From Acestrorhynchus altus (Eukaryota > Chordata > Actinopteri > Characiformes > Acestrorhynchidae), in assembly GCA_034509495.1 (NCBI GenBank), contig CM067507.1, positions 15,175,351 through 15,239,350 of the forward strand: DNA of 64,000 nucleotides, given 5' to 3'. The notes beneath the pieces were generated by a model. That model was not told the origin of the DNA and did no database searches. It saw only the letters and a list, made by a program, of their open reading frames with translations. Of the stretch, positions 11,541-22,619 are shown one piece after another (position 1 is the stretch's first letter; every line of letters starts with the position of its first letter). A program made the translations under genes and the position numbers.

Positions 11541-13250
11541 AGAGGGGAAAGTAAGTTTTTGATACACTGCTGAAGTTCTCCCACCTACAAAGAATAGAGA
11601 GGTCTGTATTTTTTATTGTAGGTACACTTCAACTGTGAGAGACAAAATCTAAAATAACAATCAAGAAAATCACTTGTATTTGATCACCTACCAAGCAGCA
11701 AGAGTTCTGGCTCTCTCAAACCTGTTCTTTTTTCTTTAAGGAGGCCTCCTTCTCATTAAGAAACCTGCACTCATTACCTGTATTAATTGCATCTGTTTGA
11801 ACTTGTTACCTGTAAAAAAGATACCTGTCCACACACTCAATCAATCATACTCCAAGTTCTCCACCATGGCCAAGTCCAAAGAGCTGTCAAATATCCTGCA
11901 CAAGGCTGGGATGGGCTACAGAACAATAGGCAAGCAGCTTGGTGAGAAAGCAACTGCTGGCGCAATTATTAGAAAATGGAAGAAACACAAGATGACTGTC
12001 AGTCTTCCTCTGTCTGTTTGACATTGTTTTGATTTTTTTATAATTAATACATTTTCATCATTTATAATTTTAATGCATGAAATAAGTACTTGATACAATA
12101 AAAAAGAACTTAATATTTGTTTGCAATTAGAGAGGTCAAACATTTATTGTAGTTCTTGACCATGTTTGCATACACTGCAGCAGGACTTGTGGCCCACTCT
12201 TCCATATAGATATTCTCCAGATCTTTCAGATTTCTGGGCTGTCACTGGGAAAATTGACCTTGAAGTGCTTCTTATGGAGCCAGTTGCCCTGGTTTCTGGT
12301 CTCTGTCAAGCTGGAAGACCCAGCCACAACCCTGTGCTCTTACTGAGGGAAGGTTGTTGGCCAAAATCTTGCAATACATGGCCCCATCCATCCTGTTTCA
12401 ATACAATGCAGTTGTTCTATCCCCTTTGTCAAAAATCACCCCCAAAGTATACTTCCACCCCCATGCTTCATGGTTGGGACAGTGTTCTTGGGATTGTACT
12501 CATCCTCTTCTTCCTCCAAACATGAGGAGTGAAGTTGATACCAAAAAGCTCTATTTTGGTCTCATCTGACCAAATGACCTTCTCCCATGCCTCTTCCAAA
12601 TAATCTAGAAGGTCATTGGCAAACTTCAAACTGGCCTGGACATGTGGTGGCATGAGCAGGGGGACCTGGCATAATCTTTCAGACTGTGGTCCCAGCTCTC
12701 TTCAGGTCATTGACAAGGGCCTCTCATGTAGTTCCGGGTTGATTCCTGAACTTTTTCAGAAACATCCTTACCTTATGAGGTAAGATCTTGCAAGGAGCCC
12801 CAGACCGAGGAAAACTGACAGTCATCTTGTGTTTCTTCCATTTTCTAATAATTGCGCTTGCTTTCTCACCAAGCTGCTTGCCTATTGTTCTGTAGCCCAT
12901 CCCAGCCTTGTGCAAGACCTTAGACAGCTCTTTGGACTTGGCCATGGTGGAGAGCTTGGCATATGATTGAGTGTGTGGACAGGTATCTTTATTACAGGTA
13001 ACAAGTTAAAACGGGTGCAATTAATACAGGTAATTAGTGCAGAGAGAGAGAGAGACAGAATTCTTGCTGGTTGCTAGGTGATAAAATACTTATTTCATGC
13101 AATAAAATGCAAATTAAGTGATTTTCTGGATTTTATTTAGATTCTCTCACAGTTGAAGCGAGAACATTACAGACCTCTGCATTCTTTACTGGTGGGGAAA
13201 ACTTGCAAAATCGGCAGTATATCAAATACTTATTTGCCCCAATGTATGCA
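11541..13250. mobile_element. Two Tc1-type transposon parts in inverted orientation (composite)
   Basis: 11541-12020 is a plus-strand 5' end (terminal repeat, then a transposase start MAKSKELSNILHKAGMGYRT at 11866). 12060-13250 is a minus-strand copy with the same start at 12945 (MAKSKELSKVLHKAGMGYRT), a middle segment with WEKVIWSDETKIELFG (12468-12653) and its own outer end near 13250. The two first exon-like segments are almost identical over about 50 codons, so each outer end is a 5' end. Both reading frames are broken. Confidence 0.8.
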
Positions 13251-13254
13251 TAGC

Positions 13255-14690
13255 ACCACAAACAAGATGTAGCTGTTCACATAATAGGACACCAGTGCTT
13301 TTCTGGATTTATTCTGATTGGATAATAGACATAATTGCACTTTTAGTAGCACTTCTCCATTCAAAGTTCTTGCAGCCCATGATTATATGCTTAACGCCTG
13401 AAATTAACAACACCATTATACCTACACTCCAACATAACACTCCAAACTCAAACCCAAACACACTATACAATATAACACACACATGCTTTTAATAACACGA
13501 TAAACACACCACATATCACATATCTAACAATCACTTGTGTATTCAGAGAATGACAATGCACTAGGAGACAACATTTAAGACCAGTAATGAGAACTGCTCC
13601 GTTCCCATCAACTCCAGCAATAAATATATACCACTGCTGCCACTACAAACACACACTACAATACAGCATTGACATATTCATAAGCAATTTGGTTAGATTG
13701 TGTAGTGCTAGAAGATAAGACAGTTTGTACCTGAAAGATTCCTGTGTTCTTAGTGTGAGTCTGGTCATATCCCATTAGGTACTTCAGTCTTTTAGTCCAT
13801 CTCAGTTGTCCAACAGAGACCTAATCTAGAGGAGTATTTTAATTCATCTCTCTCCCTCCCTCCCTCCTTCCTGTCTCCTCCCATCTTCTCTCTTCATTGT
13901 ACAGCTGAAAGTGCTAATCCAAGTCTGGTGTATTACTCCTCCTCTGGCCTTGAACTAGTTATGATGTGCATAGATGTTTTCAAGGAAGATGACCCTGAAA
14001 TCATGTGAAGGAAAGATACAGATATGTGAGGAAAAAGCAGTGCTGCCAATACACTCAGTCAAAGATATTGAGGATTACTAATTGTGTGGAACACAAACAG
14101 GATGTTAGAGATGTTTAGTATGAGTGGCGTTAATGAAAGAGTTGACCATGATTAGAGGTCAAGGCAAATAGGGGTGTGGTGATAGACTATTCAATAAAAT
14201 CTCTGTACTTTAACGTAAATTAATTGGAGGTTAATTGAGCCAGATCTGTTTCCCAGCACCTCGTCTGGTAGCTGTGTTGTGTCTCTTAACAAGATAACCA
14301 GCCTAATTTAAGTCCTAGTCGCCACTGTGGCAGATGGCTACTAATTGAGGTCAGAGGGGTACATGCACATGAACAGGCAACCCAAAAACAGGCAGAGAGG
14401 GTGAGGTTGGGATTCAGAGTTTAGTAGAGGTTAATAACTGTTCACAACATGACACATGGCTCTGAAAACCTGCACTGTGAAAAACATGTTTCTTTAAATG
14501 AAATGCGTGACAGGAGTGGGCAATTTTTTTTATTTTGAATTGATTATTATTTTTAGTAAGAGACAGCAGACATCTCCAAAATATCACTGTAAATCCTTTA
14601 AGGTCAGGGGTAATGCCATGTTGGGAGTTCGATGTTTTTCTCTATGGGAAAAAAACTATTAACTATAGTCCCCTGTGGCTTTATATACAT
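13255..14690. other. Intergenic, no gene recognised
   Basis: Low-complexity CA-rich stretch around 13430-13520 and a CTCCCTCC run at 13850-13880. No coding or repeat signature otherwise. Confidence 0.4.
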
Positions 14691-14693
14691 ATA

Positions 14694-16070
14694 CACAGTG
14701 CATCTTGAAAGTATTCACCACATTTTCCACCTTTTCTGATGCTACAGCCTTATTCCAAAATAGATTAAATTACATTCTACACACAATACCCCACAATGAC
14801 AAACTGAGAAAAGTTTGTGAAATCTTTGCCCATTATTTTAAAATACAACATACATAAGTATTCACAGCTTTTGCTCAGTAGTTTGTTGAAGCACCTTTGG
14901 CAGCAATTACAGTGTCAAGTGTTTTTTTATATGATGCTACAAGTGCAGAACACATTTTTTAGAAGTTTCTCCCATTCTTCTTTGCAGAACTTCTCAAGCT
15001 CCATCAGATTGGATTGTGAGCATCAGTGCTCAACCATTTTTAGATATCTTTAGAGATGTTCAATCACGTTCAAGTCTGGGTTCTGGCTGGGCCTCTAAAG
15101 GACATTCCACTCATCTGTTATCTTAGCTGTGTGTTTAGGGTCATTGTCCTGTTAGAAGATAAACCTTTGTCCCAGTTTGAGGTCCATAGCGCTCTGGAGC
15201 AGGTTATCATCAAGGATGTCATCTTTCCTTCAACCCCAGACTCCCTCCCTCAACTAGTCTCCCAGTTTCTGCTGCAGAAAAACATCCCCACAGAATGATG
15301 CTGCCCCCAACATGCTTCTCTGTAGGAATGGGATTGGTTAGCTGATGAGCAGTGCTTGGATTCCTCCAGACATGATGCTTGGCTCTCCGTCCAAAATGTT
15401 CAATCTTTTTGTTTCCCATGGTTTGAGAGTTCTTCAGGTGCCTTTTGGCAAACTCCAGACAGGTTGTCATGTGCCTTTTACTGAGGAGTGACTTCCGTCT
15501 GGCCACTCTAACATACAGGCCCGATTGGTGGAGTGCTGCAGAAATGGTTGTCACCGCCCTGACTAAGGCCCTTCTACCACAATCACTCAGTTTGGCCAGG
15601 TGGACAGCTCTAGAAAAACTCCTGGTGGTTCCAAGCTTCTTCCATTTATGGATGATGGAGGCCACTGTGCTCATTGGGGCCTTTAATGCAGCAGAATGTT
15701 TTCTGTACCCTTCCCCAGATCTGTGTTTACAGAATATTCCTTAGACTTCATGGCTTGGTTTATGCTCTGAAATGGGACCTTATATAAGCATCTTCTCCAA
15801 ATCATGTCCAGTCAACTGAATTTACCACAGGTGTCCAATCAAGCTGTAAAAACACCCGAAAGATGCACCTGAGCTAAATTTTGAGTGGTATGGCAAAGGC
15901 TGTGAATACTTATGTACATGTCATATTTTTGTGTTTTATTTTTAACATATTTTGCAATAATTACAAACAAACTTTTCTTACTTTGTCATCGTGGGGTATT
16001 GTGTGTTTTAATTCATGTAGGAAATAAAGCTGTAACATGACAATGTTATGTTAATGTGCAAAAAGTGAAT
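14694..16070 (-). mobile_element. Tc1-type transposon, mostly complete but inactive
   Basis: Left end CACAGTGCATCTTGAAAGTATTCACC; minus-strand transposase relics from about 15760 down to 14900, including a 151-codon open stretch (15219-15674) with helix-turn-helix remnant, HFGRRAKHHVWRNPSTAHQL and GGSIILWGCFSAAETGRL. The right end stops at GTGCAAAAAGTGAA and runs into an AT repeat, so the right terminal repeat is lost. Confidence 0.85.
15219..15674 (-). pseudogene. Tc1 transposase fragment (DDE family)
   Basis: 151 codons without a stop. Covers the second DNA-binding subdomain (SIIHKWKKLGTTRSF) and part of the catalytic core up to WGCF. The first DDE Asp normally sits in a WSDE/TDE motif; here the matching region reads MGNKKIEHFGRRAKHHVW, so that motif is damaged. 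Not expected to be functional. Confidence 0.75.
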
Positions 16071-16083
16071 ATATATATATATA

Positions 16084-16118
16084 CCAGTGAACCCAGTGAT
16101 TCAAGATTCATAATACAA

Positions 16119-16184
<66 letters not shown>

Positions 16185-16219
16185 TTGTATTATGAATCTT
16201 GAATCACTGGGTTCACTGG
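16084..16219. repeat. Extended perfect palindrome around an (AT)n core
   Basis: Arms 16084-16123 and 16180-16219 are exact reverse complements over 40 bases (left starts CCAGTGAACCCAGTGATTCA), and the AT tract between them is itself self-complementary, so all 136 bases can fold as one hairpin or cruciform. It adjoins the truncated Tc1 end. Confidence 0.95.
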
Positions 16220-18430
16220 TTCCACATATTCTACTGCAAACACCTATGAAGAACATCACATTGTACCCTATATTAACATAAGTGCATTTACCATGGCAAA
16301 TAGTGACAGTTTTTACCAGCTGAGGAGTCAGTGTTTCACCCCTGATGAGTGTGACTGGGCTAGATATTACTTTTTCACATTATATGTTGCACACTGATAA
16401 TGTCTTATAAATCAGAAGTGTGATTGGTTGACTCCACTGTTACTTGCTAAATCTGTTGGTAGTATCTTAATGTGTAAGACCTCCTAATGGAAGAGCTTGT
16501 TTGATTGGAGCTAACCTAGACACCATAGTACGTTTGCATACACATATCATTGCTGTTCATTGAAAAACATGTATCTCCACAATGGCAACTTTACAGGACA
16601 AGGCAAAAATGATTTTATCTTTGAATAGAAGTGAATGTAAAATAAGAATTAAGAACATCTCTATTGGTCTATTCAGTTAGAAGTATTTGCACAGTGCACA
16701 GAGCAGCTACAGGGTTCAAACCATGGAGAAAACTAAAATGGACAGAACAGAGATACATGGTTTTCACTGGACAGCAGAAAGACCATTTATTTTCCGGAAG
16801 CTGGAATGTTTTCCTGTGTGCTACCAAGTGTCACACAAGTACCTTCTAGGAATTCTGAGCTCTAATCTCACATCAGGGTCAAGACAAAAAAGCAGCTCTG
16901 TCATATACAACAGTGGCAAAGTAACTCCCACGTGCAGTGGAAATACAATTAAACACAATTAACCATGGAACAGCTCCAAGTAGAGCAGTGCAGGTCATTA
17001 TGCTCTAGTAGTCTGAGGACAAGCACATAGGCTTACATTCTAGAATTAATTTCACAGTTTTTTCCCATTAGGCTCCATTTCCTGCCAGAATTGAATATCG
17101 CCTGGACAGAGTCAAGCAAATCACATAATACCAGAGATCAGACATGGCAATTAATCTGAGTTTGTCAGTTCCACATTGAATTAATTCCAGATCCAGATGC
17201 CCAATTAACAATAAAACCTTTAAACAAATTGTTTCATCCACATGCATGTTGCATAAGTTTTCTGTAAATTACATACTGAAAACAGTGCTTTTCAGTACTA
17301 CTGGCTAAAAGTGATTTAAATTTAAATATTTACATTAAAATAAGCTTAGTTTAGTTTAGATTCCTCACACATTTTCACACATTAAGCAGATCAGATTTTC
17401 TCTTTAATCTTTAATCTGTAGATGATTTTTCTTGTTAGTGTCTACATAGATACAGCACAACATGCTGTAGCACCAAACTGCCTGTAATGAGTTATTGTGT
17501 AGGGTAGCCTATAGCCTACAAATGTGTCATCAACATACAGCTGCTCTCTTTGAAATTCCAATGTAATAATTTCTATTAGTGTGTTGTAATGCTGTGGACA
17601 AAACAAACAAACATACATTTTCAACATAAGTAAGTTAAAATTTCAATTACTTTTTTAAATTGGAGTGAATTGTTACATGTGATGGGGAAGATGGGTTCTG
17701 AATTGGCGTTGTTGCAATTAGCTAACTCTATAAATCTGTATAATGCACTGAAGTGTTTTAATGATGTTTTGAACAAATGTTATACATAAATCTTATTGAT
17801 TAAAGAGCTTGGTAAAGCTCTAGGTGAACCTCATTCATACAGCTATATGTAGTTGATATTCCTCAGCTGCAGTTAAAGATACTAGCTATCTAGCTAGGGT
17901 TATAAGATTGCTTTTCATCCTCTAGAACTTTAGAGGTGAAGGCATATGTAAATTAAGTAGCCACTCCCATGTCAGCCTTTTATGCTGAGATTTTTTATTC
18001 TGTGTAAATTGTCTAAAGTCCTGTATTACATTACTCCACCTCCCCATGTCTGCATATGACAGCACATATTACCCCTTTATAACCCTTTATCTTTATGAGG
18101 GTACGAGTCTATTAATGAATCTATTTGATGGCTCTTTAAATAGACTCTTTTTTCTGTTAAAACTGGGATGATGAATCTGATGAATGTATCAGGACTGGGA
18201 TCCTCAAAAGCTTTGTATCACAAAAATGTTTTAATAAATCAAACACATCATTCAGAACACTCCCTCTACCCATGAAAAAGACCAGAACACTGCAATGTTT
18301 TTTAGAAACTAACACTGGAACGACCTGTGATTTATTTTTGTCTGTATTTGAGATCAATGTAGTGTAGCTATGCAGAGTAACGTTTTGGTGTTTTTCTTAT
18401 CCCCTTATCTATGAGTATAAGTTACTAATA
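16220..18430. other. Intergenic, no gene recognised
   Basis: 16620-16760 shares a diverged segment with 39455-39610 (both contain CAGGGTTCAAACCATGGAGA-like sequence), so it is probably an old dispersed repeat. Rest AT-rich unique sequence. Confidence 0.4.
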
Positions 18431-18431
18431 C

Positions 18432-18433
<2 letters not shown>

Positions 18434-18482
<49 letters not shown>

Positions 18483-18486
18483 TTAG

Positions 18487-18538
<52 letters not shown>

Positions 18539-18573
18539 AAAAGCTAAATCTGTTTGGGGCTTCTTGCTTCCTT

Positions 18574-18640
<67 letters not shown>
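18434..18640. repeat. (GT)n then (CA)n microsatellites facing each other
   Basis: GT repeats at 18434-18478 and 18490-18535, then CA repeats at 18578-18640, separated by about 40 bases of unique sequence. The opposite phases make a long imperfect inverted repeat. A short AGAC repeat follows at 18700-18716. Confidence 0.95.
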
Positions 18641-18644
<4 letters not shown>

Positions 18645-18849
18645 AAGAAAAAGCAGAACAGACCAATGATCAGCCCAGACAGAATTACCTCCGGAAAGAC
18701 AGACAGACAGACAGACACACTAATGCCTGTATTTAGAAATGAAGCGATGTTCCATTCAGACAGTAGAGACACACTCAAGAGATAAGTCATTGTTATACAA
18801 ACTAAGAGGGGGCTTAAGACGTATGTGTATAAAGAAGAAATGAAGAACA

Positions 18850-21800
18850 AAATTCAATATGTTTAAATAATATAAAATAAAAGAAATGAATATAATTAAT
18901 TTCTTTATCTTCTCATCCAGTGGGTTCCAGTGGGTTCAGAGCCAACCTGGAATCACTGAAGCAAAACATGAATACCACCCGGACAGGGCTCCATTACAGG
19001 GTACCAAGGTCATTAGAATCAGTTACTCAGTCCGTCAATAAATTAAACTCAAAAAATGAGAATACTGTGAATTAAGGATTTTGAGAATTTATTTTAATAA
19101 TTAAACTCATATATTTTATATTCATTACTTTTAAAGTGATTTATTTCAAGCTTTTCATTTTAACATTGATATTATGATTAATAATCTATTCAAATTTGAA
19201 TTCAAATCTTCCTAATATTTTGAGATTCTGGATTTCATAAGCCATAAAACATACTGGTCAACAGTATGACAATAAAAGGCCTGAAATGTCACTTTATGTG
19301 TAATGCATATAAAATATGCATTGTGAACATGAATGAGCTTTTTAATGATATTAATTTTTTTAAATGCACTAGTATATCTCACATTCCAACAGCACATCAG
19401 AGATTATTAAAACATGATCCTAAATACTGGGAAGGAAACCTACAGTCTACTGGGATTAGCTACTGTCTCTGGTGGTGGTAGCAAGCTTTAAAGTACTGAC
19501 CTACAAAGTTACCATGCATGGTGCTGTAATTTCCAACCACAACCTGCAGGTGGCGTCAGTCTCTGGTTTACAGTTAACTCTTTCATTGTAGTCTTGTGCA
19601 TACTTTATGTCTGCTAACATTCCAGATGTTATAGAATTATTAGTTTTACATAAGTATGTGTTTAATTAAATGCAGGTTTTGAGTGATTCTCATACTTAAC
19701 CTATAAAAGTGTCAGGTTTAAAAATAACTGGATATGTTTTATTAACTGAGCAGTTCATTTCTGTTTTCGTCTTATATTTGTAAAGAGGTCACATGACTTC
19801 TGGCAATATGTCAAGGTTAAAATCCCAATATAATGTACTAATTCTAACAATTTTCAAGCTTGTAATTCATTGTTTAGTCATAGAACTGGGGTTAAATGTA
19901 ACAGAGGACATTTTTGAAAGTGTTTCAATGGTTAAAAGTGTTGGAACAAACCTTTAGTCAATAAAACCTCTAAGAAGAGCTGGTTTTGTTTCAAGCACTA
20001 ACCATTCAAATCCACATATTCACAATCTGCTGCGTGTCCAGGATTTTCAGTATATGTCACTTTGGGTCATCATGAGTAAAAATGATGAACAAATCACTGG
20101 TTTGATCTTTCCATGTTTCACAGGGGCCATAGGCTCTCAGTGTATCTCACAGCTCACTGTGATGTTACTAAAGTGTACTGTGATGTTACTACTTGTGAGA
20201 CTGACTGGTTGTGGTTAAACTGGTTTTTGTAAGATGCTGCAGTTTTCATAATTAGACACATTTGTCTTGTGTTGTTTACTGCCGGCACAAGGCCAGTCAC
20301 TGAGGGCAGTGATATTGCTAATGACCTTTTGACCTCTCTGCTTCTGTCTTCTCAGGGAAAGGGCTGAGAGCTTGTGTGTGGAGAAGTCAAAGTTCACATG
20401 TGTAGAATAACTAAAGGGGAACTCATTAAAGCTTTCCATTCTTTCTAAAAGGAAATGAGAGAAAGCTTAAAGAAAACATGCCAGGAATGACTGAAACTGT
20501 ATTTTATCTTTTTGATGATGTTCCTTCAGACTGTTTTAATAGAGTTCATTAAAATCAACCCAGGGCTTCTCTTTCTAGGGGGCCTCTGTCCTGAATGCTG
20601 TCCAGTACTACAGAACCATAAAAGAGTGATGTTTCTGTTGCCATAATGGTAGAAAAGGTATGTATAGATTTGGATAGAATGTAAAGTTTGGTAGAATTTT
20701 TTGTGAATCACAAATCACTTCCAGTGGTGGTCCATCATTGCATACAGCATACAGTCCCACAATTCTACAGCCAAGTGCTAATGATAGTCTAATGTCCAGC
20801 TACTACAGAATGTGCTATTTAATGCATATCTATGGAACTATAAGCTGTGCACTGTTGAATATATGCACCATAAAGTAACTGAATTCACAAATTAGTCCTG
20901 TCATTTAGGCAAGTCATGTATCCCTAAATCATTGAATTGCTCATTACATTTGATTAAGATTAAAGTTTATATGGTTGAATCGTTACCAAAAGCTCTGTGT
21001 TCTCTGTTCCCTTGTGGCAACAAAACACAACAAGACATGTATGTCAATAACTGCCGACAGAAGAATGAGCTGTAACTCAATGTTTATGTTTAAGTCCTGC
21101 CTTCTCCTTCGTCCCACTATTTGTCTATTTGTAAAACTGCTTCACAGCAGAATAAGAGTCCTCATATATTACCTGATTAGAAAAAATTTATGTCAATGTG
21201 GTAAAATTAAAACTGTTTTGATTTTAGGACTAAGTTGAAATGAATGGACTACAAATGCAAATTCAAGATATCTCTAATTTAGTTTTCACTATTTGTAATG
21301 AACATTTCATATGTAGTTTTACATGTATAAGATGTATTTTCTTATGCTTACTCCACATATGTTTAATCATATTATAAATATTAATTAGATTAATATTTTT
21401 ACTAGTCAAAGGTATTGGTTGCCTGAAAATACAGATTCTACTAGTAAAATATAAATTTGGATATCTGTAACTGGACCTTTCATTAATAAATTATAAGTCA
21501 GTGAAAACAGAAATAATTAAATTAGGGATATGTCTTTCTTGTATTGTGACTAATCAGAATGTCTTTATAAATGATTATATTAATTATATGAATTATATGA
21601 AGTCAGAATGACTATTAGTAAGAGATGCATTACAGAGAACTGATTTTGCATTTTTACTAGTAAAGTTTCAAATTATGGTTTAGCAGCTTGTCATAGACAT
21701 GGACTCACCAGGACCTCTGAAGGTGTTGTCTGGTATCTGGCACTGAGACATTAGTTTTGTAGGGGTTGCTACAAATAGGGCTGGTTCCAGAGTTGTAAGA

Positions 21801-22020
21801 TTTACATGCATTCCGTTCTTTATTAGGCCTAAGCATAAGATATAGATAATGCCACTGATATTGCACCAGTGCAATTATTAGCAGTATATTACAGTTCCCT
21901 GGAGCAATTTTACTGTCTTGTTCCATGAGTCATACATGCCAATGGGAAGCACTTTTCATCACACTTAAAAGCCTACAAACCTTCTTTAAATTGGGTTAGG
22001 TGGTCACTGAGGAAGGCAGT
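18850..22020. other. Intergenic, no gene recognised
   Basis: AT-rich. 18915-19020 (CCAGTGGGTTCAGAGCCAAC, then CACCCGGACAGGGC) resembles a fragment of a fish retroelement 3' region. 20280-20440 is a non-repetitive block with no ORF homology. No tRNA, rRNA or protein gene seen. Confidence 0.4.
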
Positions 22021-22079
22021 GGTGGTGGTGGAGTTATTCTTCTCTGCCTCAGTGCTATTCAGATCCCAGTCCAGTTACC

Positions 22080-22200
22080 TCATTGTTATTCATTCCGAGT
22101 GAGGGAGAGCAAGAGAGGGAGGGATGGAGAGAAAGTGAGAGAGAGGGAGAGGGGAGACATTGTCTGAGAGAGAGGGAGAGTGCAAGGGAGGCACCAGCCT
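22080..22200. repeat. Purine-rich GA tract
   Basis: Imperfect GAGAGAGG/GGGAGAG repeats on the plus strand. Confidence 0.8.
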
Positions 22201-22369
22201 GAAGCCCAGAAGAAGTGTGACCCATGTAAATTCGTGCAAAGTGAGGAGAAGGGTTCACTTCATTTCACTGCAGCCTTATATTTTCTTTAATGAGCAGTCA
22301 GTAAATGTGGTGAGCAATGAGCCTCAGTGTTCAACTCCACCACATCTCTGACCTCGATTCGTGAGAGTG

Positions 22370-22588
22370 AGGCTTAGGGGGGAGGGAGGTGGCAGGGGGG
22401 CATTCAGGGGGGTGAGGGGGAGATTTAGCACAGTGCTGAGTTTTTACTACCCCCCACAATTGGAGGCAAAGACCAGCAGAGGGGCAAAGTGGAGAGACCG
22501 AGGAGGAGAAACCATAACCTTTTTCACTAAGAGCTAGAAAGCAGCACTTGGAGAGTCCTGCAGGGTGGTCTCTGATGAGCACAGAGAA
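22370..22588 (+). promoter_or_regulatory. Candidate 5' non-coding exon/promoter of baiap2 with G-runs
   Basis: 22376-22425 has five or more runs of three to six G (AGGGGGGAGGGAGG and onward), a possible G-quadruplex. It is followed by a less AT-rich block ending AGCACAGAGAAG directly before GTAAAG, a good splice donor at 22588/22589. The next plausible acceptor downstream is CCCTCTCTGCAG at 28257, just before the baiap2 start codon. Inference from splice consensus only. Confidence 0.3.
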
Positions 22589-22619
22589 GGTAAAGATATT
22601 TACACTTTTCTCACACACT

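Noticed and set aside
18425..18850. Long frames through the CA/GT repeats
   Set aside because: Dinucleotide repeats translate as Thr-His or Cys-Val runs without stops and do not indicate genes.
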